Source of the DNA: Streptomyces sp. DvalAA-43
GTDB lineage: Bacteria; Actinomycetota; Actinomycetes; Streptomycetales; Streptomycetaceae
DNA length: 64,000 bases
NCBI RefSeq assembly: GCF_900091725.1
Contig: NZ_FMBW01000044.1
Location: 372,001-436,000, forward strand
Reading direction: 5' to 3'
Made by a program: the position numbers and the translations under genes. The notes under the pieces were generated by a model. It saw nothing but the letters and a program-made list of their open reading frames with translations. It was not told the DNA's origin and did not search any database. Below, one piece after another: positions 24,986-33,610 of the stretch (positions within the stretch are counted from its first letter, which is position 1; the number at the start of each line of letters is the position of its first letter).

Positions 24986-25291
24986 ATGAACCTCGCACCG
25001 CGGGAAATCGACAAACTCCATGTCTACGTGGTCGCGGACCTGGCCCGCCGCCGCAGGGACCGGGGAACCAAGCTCAACTACAGCGAAGCCGCCGCCCTGA
25101 TCACCGAGGCCGTCCTGGAGGCCGCGCGCGACGGCCACACCGTCGCCGAGTGCATGGAGCTGGGCCGCACGGTCGTCTCCGGCGACGACGTGATGCCCGG
25201 CGTACGGGAGATGCTCACCGTCCTCCAGGTCGAGACGGCCTTCGTCGACGGAACGAAGCTGGTCACCTGCCACGACCCGATCAGCGCCTGA
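24986..25291 (+). CDS. ureA: urease subunit gamma
   Basis: A 101-residue urease gamma subunit, full length: MNLAPREIDKLHVYVVADLARRRRDRGTKL-type opening, LNYSEAAALITEAVLEAARDG, and VMPGVREMLTVLQVETAFVDGTKLVTCHDPI. Assembles with beta and alpha subunits into the nickel urease trimer that hydrolyses urea to ammonia and carbamate. Starts 4 bases after the transporter stop; 18 bases separate it from ureB. Confidence 0.96.
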   Translation: MNLAPREIDKLHVYVVADLARRRRDRGTKLNYSEAAALITEAVLEAARDGHTVAECMELGRTVVSGDDVMPGVREMLTVLQVETAFVDGTKLVTCHDPISA

Positions 25292-25309
25292 AAGACCGAG
25301 GAGACACAG

Positions 25310-25723
25310 ATGTCGGGCGGAGCCCACTACCTCTACGGGGACGAACCCGTGGAGATCAACGCCAACCGGGCCAGGACCACGCTCACCGTCGCCAACACCG
25401 GTGACCGGGCCGTCCAGATCGGTTCCCACTACCACTTCTTCGAGATCAACCGCGCGCTGCGCTTCGACCGCGAGGCCGCCTACGGCATGCGCCTGGACAT
25501 CCCCTCCGGGACCGCCGTGCGCTTCGAGCCGGGCGACACCCGCGAGGTGCAGCTGTGCGCCTTCGCCGGCACCGGCCGGCTCACCGGCTTCGCCGGACTC
25601 GTCAACGGGGGCCTGTCGGCCCCGGACACCAAGCGCGACGCGCTCCGCCGTGCCGCGGAACTCGGCTTCGTCCACTCCGACGCCGACAGCACCGAGACCA
25701 AGAACGAAGGGGACCGGATCTGA
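25310..25723 (+). CDS. ureB: urease subunit beta
   Basis: A 137-residue beta subunit with the standard core: VEINANRARTTLTVANTGDRAVQIGSHYHFFEINRALRFDR, GMRLDIPSGTAVRFEPGD, RLTGFAGLVNG. The C-terminal extension (DTKRDALRRAAELGFVH onward) is typical of actinobacterial UreB. The stop TGA shares its A with the ATG of ureC. Confidence 0.96.
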   Translation: MSGGAHYLYGDEPVEINANRARTTLTVANTGDRAVQIGSHYHFFEINRALRFDREAAYGMRLDIPSGTAVRFEPGDTREVQLCAFAGTGRLTGFAGLVNGGLSAPDTKRDALRRAAELGFVHSDADSTETKNEGDRI

Positions 25724-27447
25724 TGGCGATCATCCCGCGCAAGCAGTACACGGATCTGTTCGGCCCCACCGTGGGCGACCGGTTCCACCTGGCCGACACC
25801 AACCTGGTCGTCGAGGTCGAGTACGACCACAACGCCGGTTCCTACGGCGAGGAGGCCGTCTACGGTGGCGGCAAGGCCATCCGGGACGGCATGGCCCAGG
25901 ACCCGTCCGCGCTCAACCGCGAGGGCGCCCTGGACCTCGTCATCACCAACGTCGTGGTCCTCGACCCGGTCCTGGGCGTGGTCAAGGGCGACATCGGGGT
26001 CCGCGGCGGCCTGATCGTCGGCGTCGGCAAGGCGGGGAACCCGCACCTCCAGAGCGGCGTCGACCCCAAGCTCGTCATCGGCCCCGGCACCGAGGTGATA
26101 TCCGGCGAGCACCTCATCGCCACCGCCGGCGGCGTCGACACCCACATCCACTTCATCGCGCCCCAGCAGGCCCAGGAGGGCCTGTCCAACGGCATCACCA
26201 CCTTCTTCGGCGGCGGCACCGGACCCACCGACGGATCCAACGGCACCACCTGCACCCCCGGCCCCTGGAACATCCACCGGATGCTGGAGGCCGTGGAGGA
26301 CCTGCCGGTCAACGTGGGGCTGCTCGGCAAGGGGAACGGCAGCCTGCCCGAGGCGCTGCGCGAGCAGGTCGAGGCCGGAGCCGCCGGGCTGAAGGTGCAC
26401 GAGGACTGGGGCGCCACGCCCGCCTCGATCGACACCGCGCTGCGGGTCGCCGACGAGTACGACGTCCAGATGGCCATCCACACCGACACCCTCAACGAGG
26501 GCGGTTTCTACGAGGACACCCTCTCGGCGATCGACGGCCGGACCATCCACACCTTCCACACCGAGGGCGCGGGCGGCGGCCACGCCCCCGACATCATCCG
26601 GGTGTCGGGCGAGGCCAACGTGCTGCCGGCCTCCACCAACCCCACCCTGCCGTACACGGTCAACGCGGTGGACGAGCTGCTGGACATGGTGATGGTCTGT
26701 CACCACCTGTCCCGGGACATCCCCGAGGACGTCTCGTTCGCCGACAGCCGGGTCCGCGCCGAGACGATCGCGGCCGAGACCGTGCTGCACGACCTCGGGG
26801 TCATCAGCATCTTCTCCTCGGACTCCCAGGCCATGGGCCGGGTCGGCGAGTCCTTCGTCCGCGCCTTCCAGACCGCGCACCACTGCAAGGAGATGCGCGG
26901 TCCGCTGGAGGAGGACAGCTCCCGCAACGACAACGCACGGGTCCTGCGCTACCTGGCCAAGCTGACGATCAACCCCGCGCGGGCGGTCGGCGCGGCGGAC
27001 GTGATCGGCTCCCTGGAGCCCGGCAAGCTCGCCGACATCGTGCTCTGGCCGATCCACTCCTTCGCCGCCAAGCCCAAGCTGATCATCAAGGGCGGCATGG
27101 TCAACTGGGCCCTGATGGGCGACCCCAACGCCTCCCTGCCGACACCGCAACCGGTGTACTACCGGCCGATGTTCGGCACCCACGGCCGCGCCAAGCAGCG
27201 CACCTCGGTGACGTTCATGTCGCAGGCGTCCATCGCCGCCGGGGTCCCCGGCGAACTGGGCCTGCAACGGCGGATCGAGCCCGTGCAGCGCTGCCGGACC
27301 ATCGGCAAGCAGCACATGGTGCGCAACGACGCGCTGCCGCGCATCGAGGTGGACCCGGAGACGTACAAGGTCACCGTCGACGGGGAGCCCGCCACCATCG
27401 AGCCGGCCGAACGGCTCCCGCTCAACCACCTCTTCTACATCGTCTGA
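25723..27447 (+). CDS. ureC: urease subunit alpha (catalytic)
   Basis: A 574-residue catalytic subunit with all nickel-site elements: His141 and His143 in GVDTHIHFIAP, the carbamylated Lys224 in AAGLKVHEDWG, His in MAIHTDTLNEGGF and TFHTEGAGGGHAPD, the flap His in MVCHHLSRD, and the Asp in SSDSQAMGRVGE. The ATG at 25723 (MAIIPRKQYTDLFGPTVGD) overlaps the ureB stop; the frame is open further up but that belongs to ureB's region. Length and motifs are normal, so the enzyme should be active once matured. Confidence 0.97.
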   Translation: MAIIPRKQYTDLFGPTVGDRFHLADTNLVVEVEYDHNAGSYGEEAVYGGGKAIRDGMAQDPSALNREGALDLVITNVVVLDPVLGVVKGDIGVRGGLIVGVGKAGNPHLQSGVDPKLVIGPGTEVISGEHLIATAGGVDTHIHFIAPQQAQEGLSNGITTFFGGGTGPTDGSNGTTCTPGPWNIHRMLEAVEDLPVNVGLLGKGNGSLPEALREQVEAGAAGLKVHEDWGATPASIDTALRVADEYDVQMAIHTDTLNEGGFYEDTLSAIDGRTIHTFHTEGAGGGHAPDIIRVSGEANVLPASTNPTLPYTVNAVDELLDMVMVCHHLSRDIPEDVSFADSRVRAETIAAETVLHDLGVISIFSSDSQAMGRVGESFVRAFQTAHHCKEMRGPLEEDSSRNDNARVLRYLAKLTINPARAVGAADVIGSLEPGKLADIVLWPIHSFAAKPKLIIKGGMVNWALMGDPNASLPTPQPVYYRPMFGTHGRAKQRTSVTFMSQASIAAGVPGELGLQRRIEPVQRCRTIGKQHMVRNDALPRIEVDPETYKVTVDGEPATIEPAERLPLNHLFYIV

Positions 27448-27502
27448 CGACGGCCCGAACGCACGACGTCGTCCGACGACCCGCCCGAACGGAAACCCCG
27501 GT

Positions 27503-28201
27503 GTGAACGACCCGATACCGATCCCGGCCCTGCTGACCGGGCTCCAGCTCACCGACTCGGCCTTCCCCAGCGGCTACTACACGCTCTCGCACGGCCTGGA
27601 GGGCTTCCAGCAGGCCCGCGCGGTCACCCCGTCGAGCCTGCCGGCGCTCCTGCACGACCTGCTGCGCCACAGCGTGGGCCCGGCCGACGCCACCGCCCTC
27701 GCGCTCGCCCACCGTGCGGTCACCGCCGACGACTGGGACGAGGTGGTGGCCGTGGAACAGCGGCTGCACGCCACCAAACTGGGCCGGGAGGCCCGGCAGG
27801 CCGCCGTCCGCACCGGACGGCAGCTGCTGGACCTGGCCGACGAGGTGTACGGCACCGCGCCGATCGAGCGGTACCGGGGCCTCTACCGGGACGGCGCCGT
27901 ACGCGGCTGCCAGCCGGTCGTCGCCGCCGTCGTCCACGCGGGCAACGGGCTGCCAGTCCGCCAGGCGGTCACCTGCGAACTGTTCGCCTTCGCGGCCAGT
28001 TTCGTGGGGGCCGCCATGCGGCTCCGGCTCACCGACCACCGCCGCGCGCAGGTCGTCCTGCACGGGGCCGCCCCGGTCATCGAGGAGACCGTCGACGCGG
28101 CCCTGGACCGGGAACTGCCCGACATCGGCGGCTGCGTCCCGGTGGCCGACGTCATGGCCGGCCGCCACGAGCGCGCCGAGGCAAGGCTGTTCGCCAGCTG
28201 A
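27503..28201 (+). CDS. ureF: urease accessory protein UreF
   Basis: A 232-residue helical UreF: LQLTDSAFPSGYYTLSHGLEGFQQ opening, LTDHRRAQVVLHGAAPVIEE near the end. With UreD and UreG it forms the GTP-dependent nickel-insertion complex. GTG start; the gap to ureG is about 90 bases. No ureE gene lies in this operon. Confidence 0.92.
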   Translation: MNDPIPIPALLTGLQLTDSAFPSGYYTLSHGLEGFQQARAVTPSSLPALLHDLLRHSVGPADATALALAHRAVTADDWDEVVAVEQRLHATKLGREARQAAVRTGRQLLDLADEVYGTAPIERYRGLYRDGAVRGCQPVVAAVVHAGNGLPVRQAVTCELFAFAASFVGAAMRLRLTDHRRAQVVLHGAAPVIEETVDAALDRELPDIGGCVPVADVMAGRHERAEARLFAS

Positions 28202-28292
28202 GGCCCGTCAGGGGATCGGGGCCGGACAGACCCCGGCCCGCCTTCCCCCGTACCCCTTCCACCGCACCCACACCACCAGGACAAGGACCACC

Positions 28293-28985
28293 ATGCACGA
28301 CCCCATGCAGGCCAGGCACCACCACCACGACCACGACGAGCTGATGCGGCGGCCGAAGGACGGCGTGCTGCGCGTCGGTGTCGCAGGACCGGTCGGCTCC
28401 GGCAAGACCGCCCTGATCGAGGCGCTCGTCCCGCTGCTGATCGAGCGCGGCCGGACCCCCGCCGTCATCACCAACGACATCTTCACCACCGAGGACGCCG
28501 CCCATGTGCGCCGCACCCTGGCCGGGATACTCGAAGCGGACCGGATCGTCGGCGTGGAGACCGGGGCCTGCCCGCACACCGCCGTACGGGACGACCCGAC
28601 GATGAACCAGGCCGCCGCGGACGAGCTCCTGGAGCGTTTCCCCGAGGTGGACACCCTGCTCTTCGAGAGCGGCGGGGACAATCTGACCCTCACCTTCAGC
28701 CCCGCCCTGGTCGACCTGTTCCTCTTCGTGCTGGACACCGCCGAGGGCGACAAGATGCCGCGCAAGCGCGGTCCGGGCATCACCGAGTGCGAACTGCTCG
28801 TCATCAACAAGGTGGACATCGCCCCCTACGTACGGTGCGATCTCGCCGTCATGGAGTCGGACGCCCACCGCGTCCGGGACGGCCGTCCGGTGGTGCTGAC
28901 CAACTCGCTCACCGGGGAGGGCCTCGGCACCATCGCCGACTTCCTCCTGTCCCACGAAGCCGCCCAGGAGACGGCCTCCGCATGA
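28293..28985 (+). CDS. ureG: urease accessory GTPase UreG with His-rich N-terminus
   Basis: A 230-residue SIMIBI GTPase. Walker A is GPVGSGKTALIE, metal site CPHTAVRDDP (Cys-Pro-His), and the guanine motif NKVDIAPYV; ESGGDNLTLTFSPALVDLFLFVLDTA is the family hallmark. The first 16 residues carry six histidines (QARHHHHDHDE), a probable Ni-binding tail that may replace the missing UreE. The stop overlaps the ureD start (ATGA). Confidence 0.95.
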   Translation: MHDPMQARHHHHDHDELMRRPKDGVLRVGVAGPVGSGKTALIEALVPLLIERGRTPAVITNDIFTTEDAAHVRRTLAGILEADRIVGVETGACPHTAVRDDPTMNQAAADELLERFPEVDTLLFESGGDNLTLTFSPALVDLFLFVLDTAEGDKMPRKRGPGITECELLVINKVDIAPYVRCDLAVMESDAHRVRDGRPVVLTNSLTGEGLGTIADFLLSHEAAQETASA

Positions 28986-29923
28986 CCGAGGCGCCCGCGC
29001 GGCTGGATCCCGCGCACTACGAACCCCGTCGGGTACCGGCCCGGATGCTCGACCTCACCGGGACCCCGGACACCCTGGCCGCCGGGCGCCCCGGCAAGGT
29101 CGGCCTGCTCGAACTGCGCTACGCACAGGCCGGCGGGCGGACCGAACTCGTCCACCGGTACCAGAAGTCACCGCTCCAGATCATGCGCCCGCTGTACATC
29201 GACCCGGCGCGGCCCGACCTGCCGGTGACCTATCTGATGTCCACCGGCGGCGGCATCATCCAGGCCGACCGCAACCGGATCGACATCGACTGCGGCCCCG
29301 GCACCTCGGTCCACCTGACCACCCAGGCCGCCACCAAGGTGCACCGGATGGAGTTCGACCACGCGACCCAGACCGTCAACCTGGCGGTCGGTGAAGGGAG
29401 TTACGTCGAATACCTGCCGGACCCCCTGATTCCCTTCCGGGACGCCCGTCTCTACCAGCACACCCGGGTGACCGTCGACCCGACCGCCACCGTGCTGCTG
29501 GGCGAGACGATCGCGGCCGGACGGCTGGCCCGAGGCGAACGGCACGCCTACCGCATGCTCTTCAGCGACCTGGAGGTCCGGCGCCCCGACGGGACGCTCC
29601 TGGCCGTGGACACCGTCCGCCTCGATCCGCGGGGCCCCGGCCCGGTCACCGGACCCGCCGTCTTCGGGGACCACGACCTGATGGCCACCCTGTACGCGGT
29701 CACCCCGCTCGCCCCCGCGGACCGGGTCGCCGACGCGCTCCACGAGGCGCTCGCCCCGACCGGCCTGGCCTTCGGGGCGAGCACCCTGCCCGACGACTGC
29801 GGGGCGTGGGTCCGGGTCGTCGGCAGCGACCCGCCCGCCCTCACCCGCGCGATGCGCGCCGTGTGGGACGCGGTGCGGCGGCTGCTCATCGGCGTTCCGG
29901 CCCCGGACCTGCGCAAGACGTGA
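28982..29923 (+). CDS. ureD: urease accessory protein UreD/UreH
   Basis: A 313-residue UreD: LLELRYAQAGGRTELVHRYQKSPLQI, YLMSTGGGIIQADRNRIDI, LTTQAATKVHRME and YLPDPLIPFRDARL are family landmarks. Scaffold of the nickel-loading complex with UreF and UreG. ATG 28982 lies inside the ureG stop region (ATGA). Last gene of the operon, converging on the PHB depolymerase. Confidence 0.93.
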   Translation: MTEAPARLDPAHYEPRRVPARMLDLTGTPDTLAAGRPGKVGLLELRYAQAGGRTELVHRYQKSPLQIMRPLYIDPARPDLPVTYLMSTGGGIIQADRNRIDIDCGPGTSVHLTTQAATKVHRMEFDHATQTVNLAVGEGSYVEYLPDPLIPFRDARLYQHTRVTVDPTATVLLGETIAAGRLARGERHAYRMLFSDLEVRRPDGTLLAVDTVRLDPRGPGPVTGPAVFGDHDLMATLYAVTPLAPADRVADALHEALAPTGLAFGASTLPDDCGAWVRVVGSDPPALTRAMRAVWDAVRRLLIGVPAPDLRKT

Positions 29924-29972
29924 CCGCGGCGAGACCGGGCCGCGCCGGGCGGACACCCGGGCCCGACACCTC

Positions 29973-31442
29973 TCAGGCCGTGCAGCCGGTGTCCGCGATC
30001 ACGAAGTACCCGGGCGGCGACTCCCTCAGGGTGTGGGTGACGAAGACGTTGTACAGGCCCATGTTCTCGTCCGAGCCGTTGGCGTACACATATCCGCCCG
30101 CCGTCCGGGCCCGGCCCGCCGCCACCTGCGCGTAGTTGGTCGCCGTGAAGCACCGCGCGGGTGCGCCGCCGGCCGTGGTCGCGGTCACCTGGGCCGAGGT
30201 GGTACCGGGCGTGCCCGCTCCGTCGACCGCCGCCACCGTGTAGCGGTACGCCGTACCGGCGGTGAGACCCGGGTCCGTGTACGAGGGGGAGGCGGTGGTG
30301 GCGACCTTCACGCCGTCGCGGTGCACCGCGTACGCGCCCGCGCCCGCGACCGTGTCCCAGGCCAGCGAGACGCTGTCCGCCGTGACGGCCGTGACCCGCA
30401 GCCCGGACGGGGCGGGCAGCTGTTCCCCGCCACCGGGAACACTCTGGTCCAGGCCCCAGAACACACCGGTGTGGTACGTCGAGCAGAGGGCGTTCAGGAA
30501 GTACGCGCCCGTCGCGCCGCAGCTCTCGGTGCCCGAGCCGGGGCTCACGGCCAGACCGTGGCCCATCCCGGCGACGGAGTACGTCACCACCGCGGGGTTC
30601 CCGGATGCGTCGTCGTACACGCTGCGTGTCGTGCCGCCGGGGAGGCTGTCGGTGGCCGACGGGGTCTGCCCGATGCCCCAGACGTCCGTCCACTGGTCGC
30701 GCAGGGCCGTGGCGTTGGCGGGGTACACGGTGTAGTCGGCGGTGCCCTGCCAGATCGCCACCCGGGGCCAGGGCCCCGCATACCCGGGATAGGCGCCGCG
30801 CACCTTGTCGCCCCACTGCGCGGGCGTCAGCTTCTGCGGCCCCGTCTGGCAGCCGGACGCGCCCGCCTGGCTCGTCGCGCACTGGGCGGGCAGCCCCGAG
30901 GCCACCGAGCCGCCCGCGAACACGTCCGGGTACGCGGCCAGCAGATCGGCCGTCATGCCGCCGCCCGCCGAGAGGCCGGTGACGTACACCCGGCGGCCGT
31001 CCGAGCCGTACCGCTGCTTCGCGTACTCCACCATCTGCACGATCGAGGCGGCCTCGCCCCTGCCCCGGCCGTCCTCGGCCGGATCGAACCAGCCGAAGCA
31101 GGAGAGCGCGTTGTTGGCGGCCGTGGTCTGCGGGAAGACCACGGCGAAACCCCACAGATCGGCGTACTTCGGCCAGCCCGAGGAGGTGTAGTAGCCGTTC
31201 GCGGTCTGGGTGCAGCCGTGCAGGGCGACGACCAGCGGCGCGTTCGCGGGCAGCCTGTCCGGGACGTACGCGTACATCTGGAGGTTGCCCGGGTTCGAGC
31301 CGAAGCCGGTGACCTGCTGCAGACCGCCGGCGGCCGCGGCCGGCCGCACGGCGGCGGCCGTGCTCAGTGTCGCCGCGACGAGGGCGAGCGCGGCCGCGGC
31401 GGCGACACGCCGCAGCAGACGTCGCAGGATCGATGGGCGCAC
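29973..31442 (-). CDS. secreted poly(3-hydroxybutyrate) depolymerase with FN3 and C-terminal substrate-binding domain
   Basis: A 489-residue exoenzyme. Signal peptide: basic RRLLRRVAAAAAL... to AAAAGG. Residues of about 40-345 are the PHB-depolymerase catalytic domain: oxyanion LVVALHGCTQTANGYY, lipase box GLSAGGGM with Ser158, IWQGTADYTVYP (Asp) and GMGHGLAV (His). Residues of about 350-430 form a fibronectin type III linker (PSGLRVTAVTADSVSLAWD), and the end (CFTATNYAQVAAGRARTAGG ... IADTGC) is a PHB-binding domain with two cysteines. GTG 31442 follows AGGAGG. It releases 3-hydroxybutyrate oligomers outside the cell; a 3-hydroxybutyrate dehydrogenase lies 1.3 kb away. Confidence 0.9.
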   Translation of the reverse strand: MRPSILRRLLRRVAAAAALALVAATLSTAAAVRPAAAAGGLQQVTGFGSNPGNLQMYAYVPDRLPANAPLVVALHGCTQTANGYYTSSGWPKYADLWGFAVVFPQTTAANNALSCFGWFDPAEDGRGRGEAASIVQMVEYAKQRYGSDGRRVYVTGLSAGGGMTADLLAAYPDVFAGGSVASGLPAQCATSQAGASGCQTGPQKLTPAQWGDKVRGAYPGYAGPWPRVAIWQGTADYTVYPANATALRDQWTDVWGIGQTPSATDSLPGGTTRSVYDDASGNPAVVTYSVAGMGHGLAVSPGSGTESCGATGAYFLNALCSTYHTGVFWGLDQSVPGGGEQLPAPSGLRVTAVTADSVSLAWDTVAGAGAYAVHRDGVKVATTASPSYTDPGLTAGTAYRYTVAAVDGAGTPGTTSAQVTATTAGGAPARCFTATNYAQVAAGRARTAGGYVYANGSDENMGLYNVFVTHTLRESPPGYFVIADTGCTA

Positions 31443-31677
31443 GGGTGCCTCCTGGGTGGGGGAGCGGGGCCGTTCCGGCTTGTCGGACAGCGCGGGCAGC
31501 GACTGTGGGGCGGACGCTAGGACGCCGCGACGTACCCGCCCATGGGCCCGGCGGACACACCCCGCACCCGGCAGTGTGCGGCCCCGCCGTTGTGGCCGCT
31601 TGCCATGAAGTGCACTCCAAGACGCAGACTCCCGGTCAACGCCCGTACAGAGACGGGCCATTGGGAGAGGACCCGCC

Positions 31678-32664
31678 ATGCGATACCGCACCATCGGCAC
31701 CAACCCCGCCACCCGCCGGGAGGTGAGCGTGCTCAGCCTCGGCGCCATGCTGATGGGCACGCTCACCGACGAAGCGACCTCGTTCGCGATCCTCGACCGG
31801 TACGTCGAGGCGGGCGGCACCTTCATCGACACCTCCGACAACTACGCGTTCTGGGTCAACGGCACCCGGGGCGGGGAGAGCGAGGAACTGCTCGGCCGCT
31901 GGCGCCGCAGCCGGGGCGTCGGCGACGAGATCGTCATCGCCACCAAGCTCGGAGCCCGGCCCAGCGTCCCCGCCACCGACTTCACCCAGGGCATCGTGGG
32001 CCTCTCCGCCGCAGTGGTCCGGGAGTCCGCGGAACGCAGCCTCGAACGCCTCGGCATGGCGAAGCTGGACCTGCTGTACGCACACGTCCAGGACCGGGAC
32101 GTCCCCCTGGAGGAGACCGTCGGGGCCTTCGGGGAGCTGGTCACCGAGGGCACCGTCGGACTGCTCGGGGTGAGCAACCACTGGGCGTGGCAGGTGGACC
32201 GCGCCCGCCGGATCGCGGCGGACACCGGGGTGCCGGGCTACGAGGTGCTCCAGTACCACCACAGCTATCTCCGCCGCCGCACGGACCAGCCCTCCTGGCG
32301 TTCGCCCGACGGACAGGAGGGCGTGACCTCCGGGGACCTGCTGAGCTATCTGCGGGCCGAGCCCGAGCTCGTGCCGGTGGCCTACTCCCCGCTGCTGGCC
32401 GGGGCCTACGTCCGCGCGGACAAGCCGCTGGGACCGGAGTTCGACCACCCGGGCACCCCCGCCCGGCAGACCGCGCTGCGGGCGGTCGCGAAGGAGACCG
32501 GGGCGACCGTCAACCAGGTGGTCCTGGCCTGGCTCATCGGCGGCGAGATCCCGTTCGTCCCACTGGTCGGCGCCTCCTCGGTGGCCCAGCTGGACGAGAG
32601 CCTGGCCGCGGTGGAGCTGGAGCTGACCGCGGAGCAGCGGGCGGCACTGGACGCGGCACACTGA
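31678..32664 (+). CDS. aldo/keto reductase
   Basis: A 328-residue NADPH-dependent AKR. LSLGAMLMGTLTDE opens the barrel; the catalytic set is Asp in FIDTSDNY, Tyr in the same loop, Lys in IVIATKLGA and the motif LLYAHVQDRD where His is expected. LLGVSNHWAWQVD and VAYSPLLAG continue the barrel, and the cofactor end is IPFVPLVGASSVAQLDESL. Substrate not predictable. Divergent from the PHB depolymerase across 235 bases and upstream of 3-hydroxybutyrate dehydrogenase. Confidence 0.85.
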   Translation: MRYRTIGTNPATRREVSVLSLGAMLMGTLTDEATSFAILDRYVEAGGTFIDTSDNYAFWVNGTRGGESEELLGRWRRSRGVGDEIVIATKLGARPSVPATDFTQGIVGLSAAVVRESAERSLERLGMAKLDLLYAHVQDRDVPLEETVGAFGELVTEGTVGLLGVSNHWAWQVDRARRIAADTGVPGYEVLQYHHSYLRRRTDQPSWRSPDGQEGVTSGDLLSYLRAEPELVPVAYSPLLAGAYVRADKPLGPEFDHPGTPARQTALRAVAKETGATVNQVVLAWLIGGEIPFVPLVGASSVAQLDESLAAVELELTAEQRAALDAAH

Positions 32665-32773
32665 CGGCCCGCCGCCCGGCCCGCCCCATGTGGGTCACCA
32701 CCATGCCGGTGCCCGGCGGTGTGTGCACCGGCCCCGTGTGACAGGGGCCCCGGTTCTCCCTACGGTGACGGCC

Positions 32774-33580
32774 ATGGAGACTCCTCAGCGCCCCGGCCCC
32801 GGGCCCGCCCCGCTCACCGTCCCGCCGTCCGGGGACCCGTTCCTCGCCGGACGCACCGCCCTGGTGACCGGCGCCGCGAGCGGGATCGGGCGGGCCTGCG
32901 CCCAGGCCCTGGCGGCCGCCGGTGCCCGGGTGCACGTGGTGGACAAGGCCGCCGACGCCGCGAGGGGCCTGGCGGAGGCGATCGGCGGGACGGCGTGGGT
33001 GGTCGACCTCGCCGTCCCCGACGTGGTGGACACCCTGCCCGCCGACGTGGACATCGTGGTCAACAACGCCGGGCTCCAGCACGTCGCGCCCGTGCACGCG
33101 TTCCCCCCGGACCGCTTCGCACTGATCCAGCGCGTCATGGTGGAGACCCCGTTCCGCATCTTGCGCCGGACCCTGCCGGGCATGTACGAACGCGGCTGGG
33201 GGCGCGTGGTCAACATCTCGTCCGTGCACGGACTGCGGGCCAGCCCCTACAAATCGGCCTATGTGACGGCCAAGCACGCACTGGAGGGACTCAGCAAGGT
33301 GGTCGCGCTCGAAGCGGCGGAGCACGGGGTGACGAGCAACTGCGTCAGCCCCGGCTACGTACGCACCCCCCTGGTCGAGAACCAGATCGCGGACCAGGCC
33401 CGTACGCACGGCATCTCCGAGGAGGAGGTGGTGGGCCGGGTCATGCTGGAACGCAGTGCGATCAAACGGCTGATCGAGCCCGACGACGTCGCCGGGGCCG
33501 TGCTGTGGCTCTGCGGTCCGGGCACCGGGCACATCACCGGGACCTCGCTCTCCATGGACGGCGGCTGGACCGCCAACTGA
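32774..33580 (+). CDS. 3-hydroxybutyrate dehydrogenase (SDR family)
   Basis: A 268-residue short-chain dehydrogenase. NAD site TGAASGIGRA, NNAG in VVNNAGLQHVAPVHAFP (the GLQxV/APxxxFP segment is typical of D-3-hydroxybutyrate dehydrogenase), and the catalytic Ser-Tyr-Lys in NISSVHGLRASPYKSAYVTAKHALEG. ATG 32774 is used; an open stretch upstream is not protein-like. Oxidises 3-hydroxybutyrate to acetoacetate. Neighbours fit: a PHB depolymerase upstream and a regulator 30 bases downstream on the same strand. Confidence 0.87.
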   Translation: METPQRPGPGPAPLTVPPSGDPFLAGRTALVTGAASGIGRACAQALAAAGARVHVVDKAADAARGLAEAIGGTAWVVDLAVPDVVDTLPADVDIVVNNAGLQHVAPVHAFPPDRFALIQRVMVETPFRILRRTLPGMYERGWGRVVNISSVHGLRASPYKSAYVTAKHALEGLSKVVALEAAEHGVTSNCVSPGYVRTPLVENQIADQARTHGISEEEVVGRVMLERSAIKRLIEPDDVAGAVLWLCGPGTGHITGTSLSMDGGWTAN

Positions 33581-33610
33581 CCGCCCGCCCCCGACGAATA
33601 CCGGCCGCCC

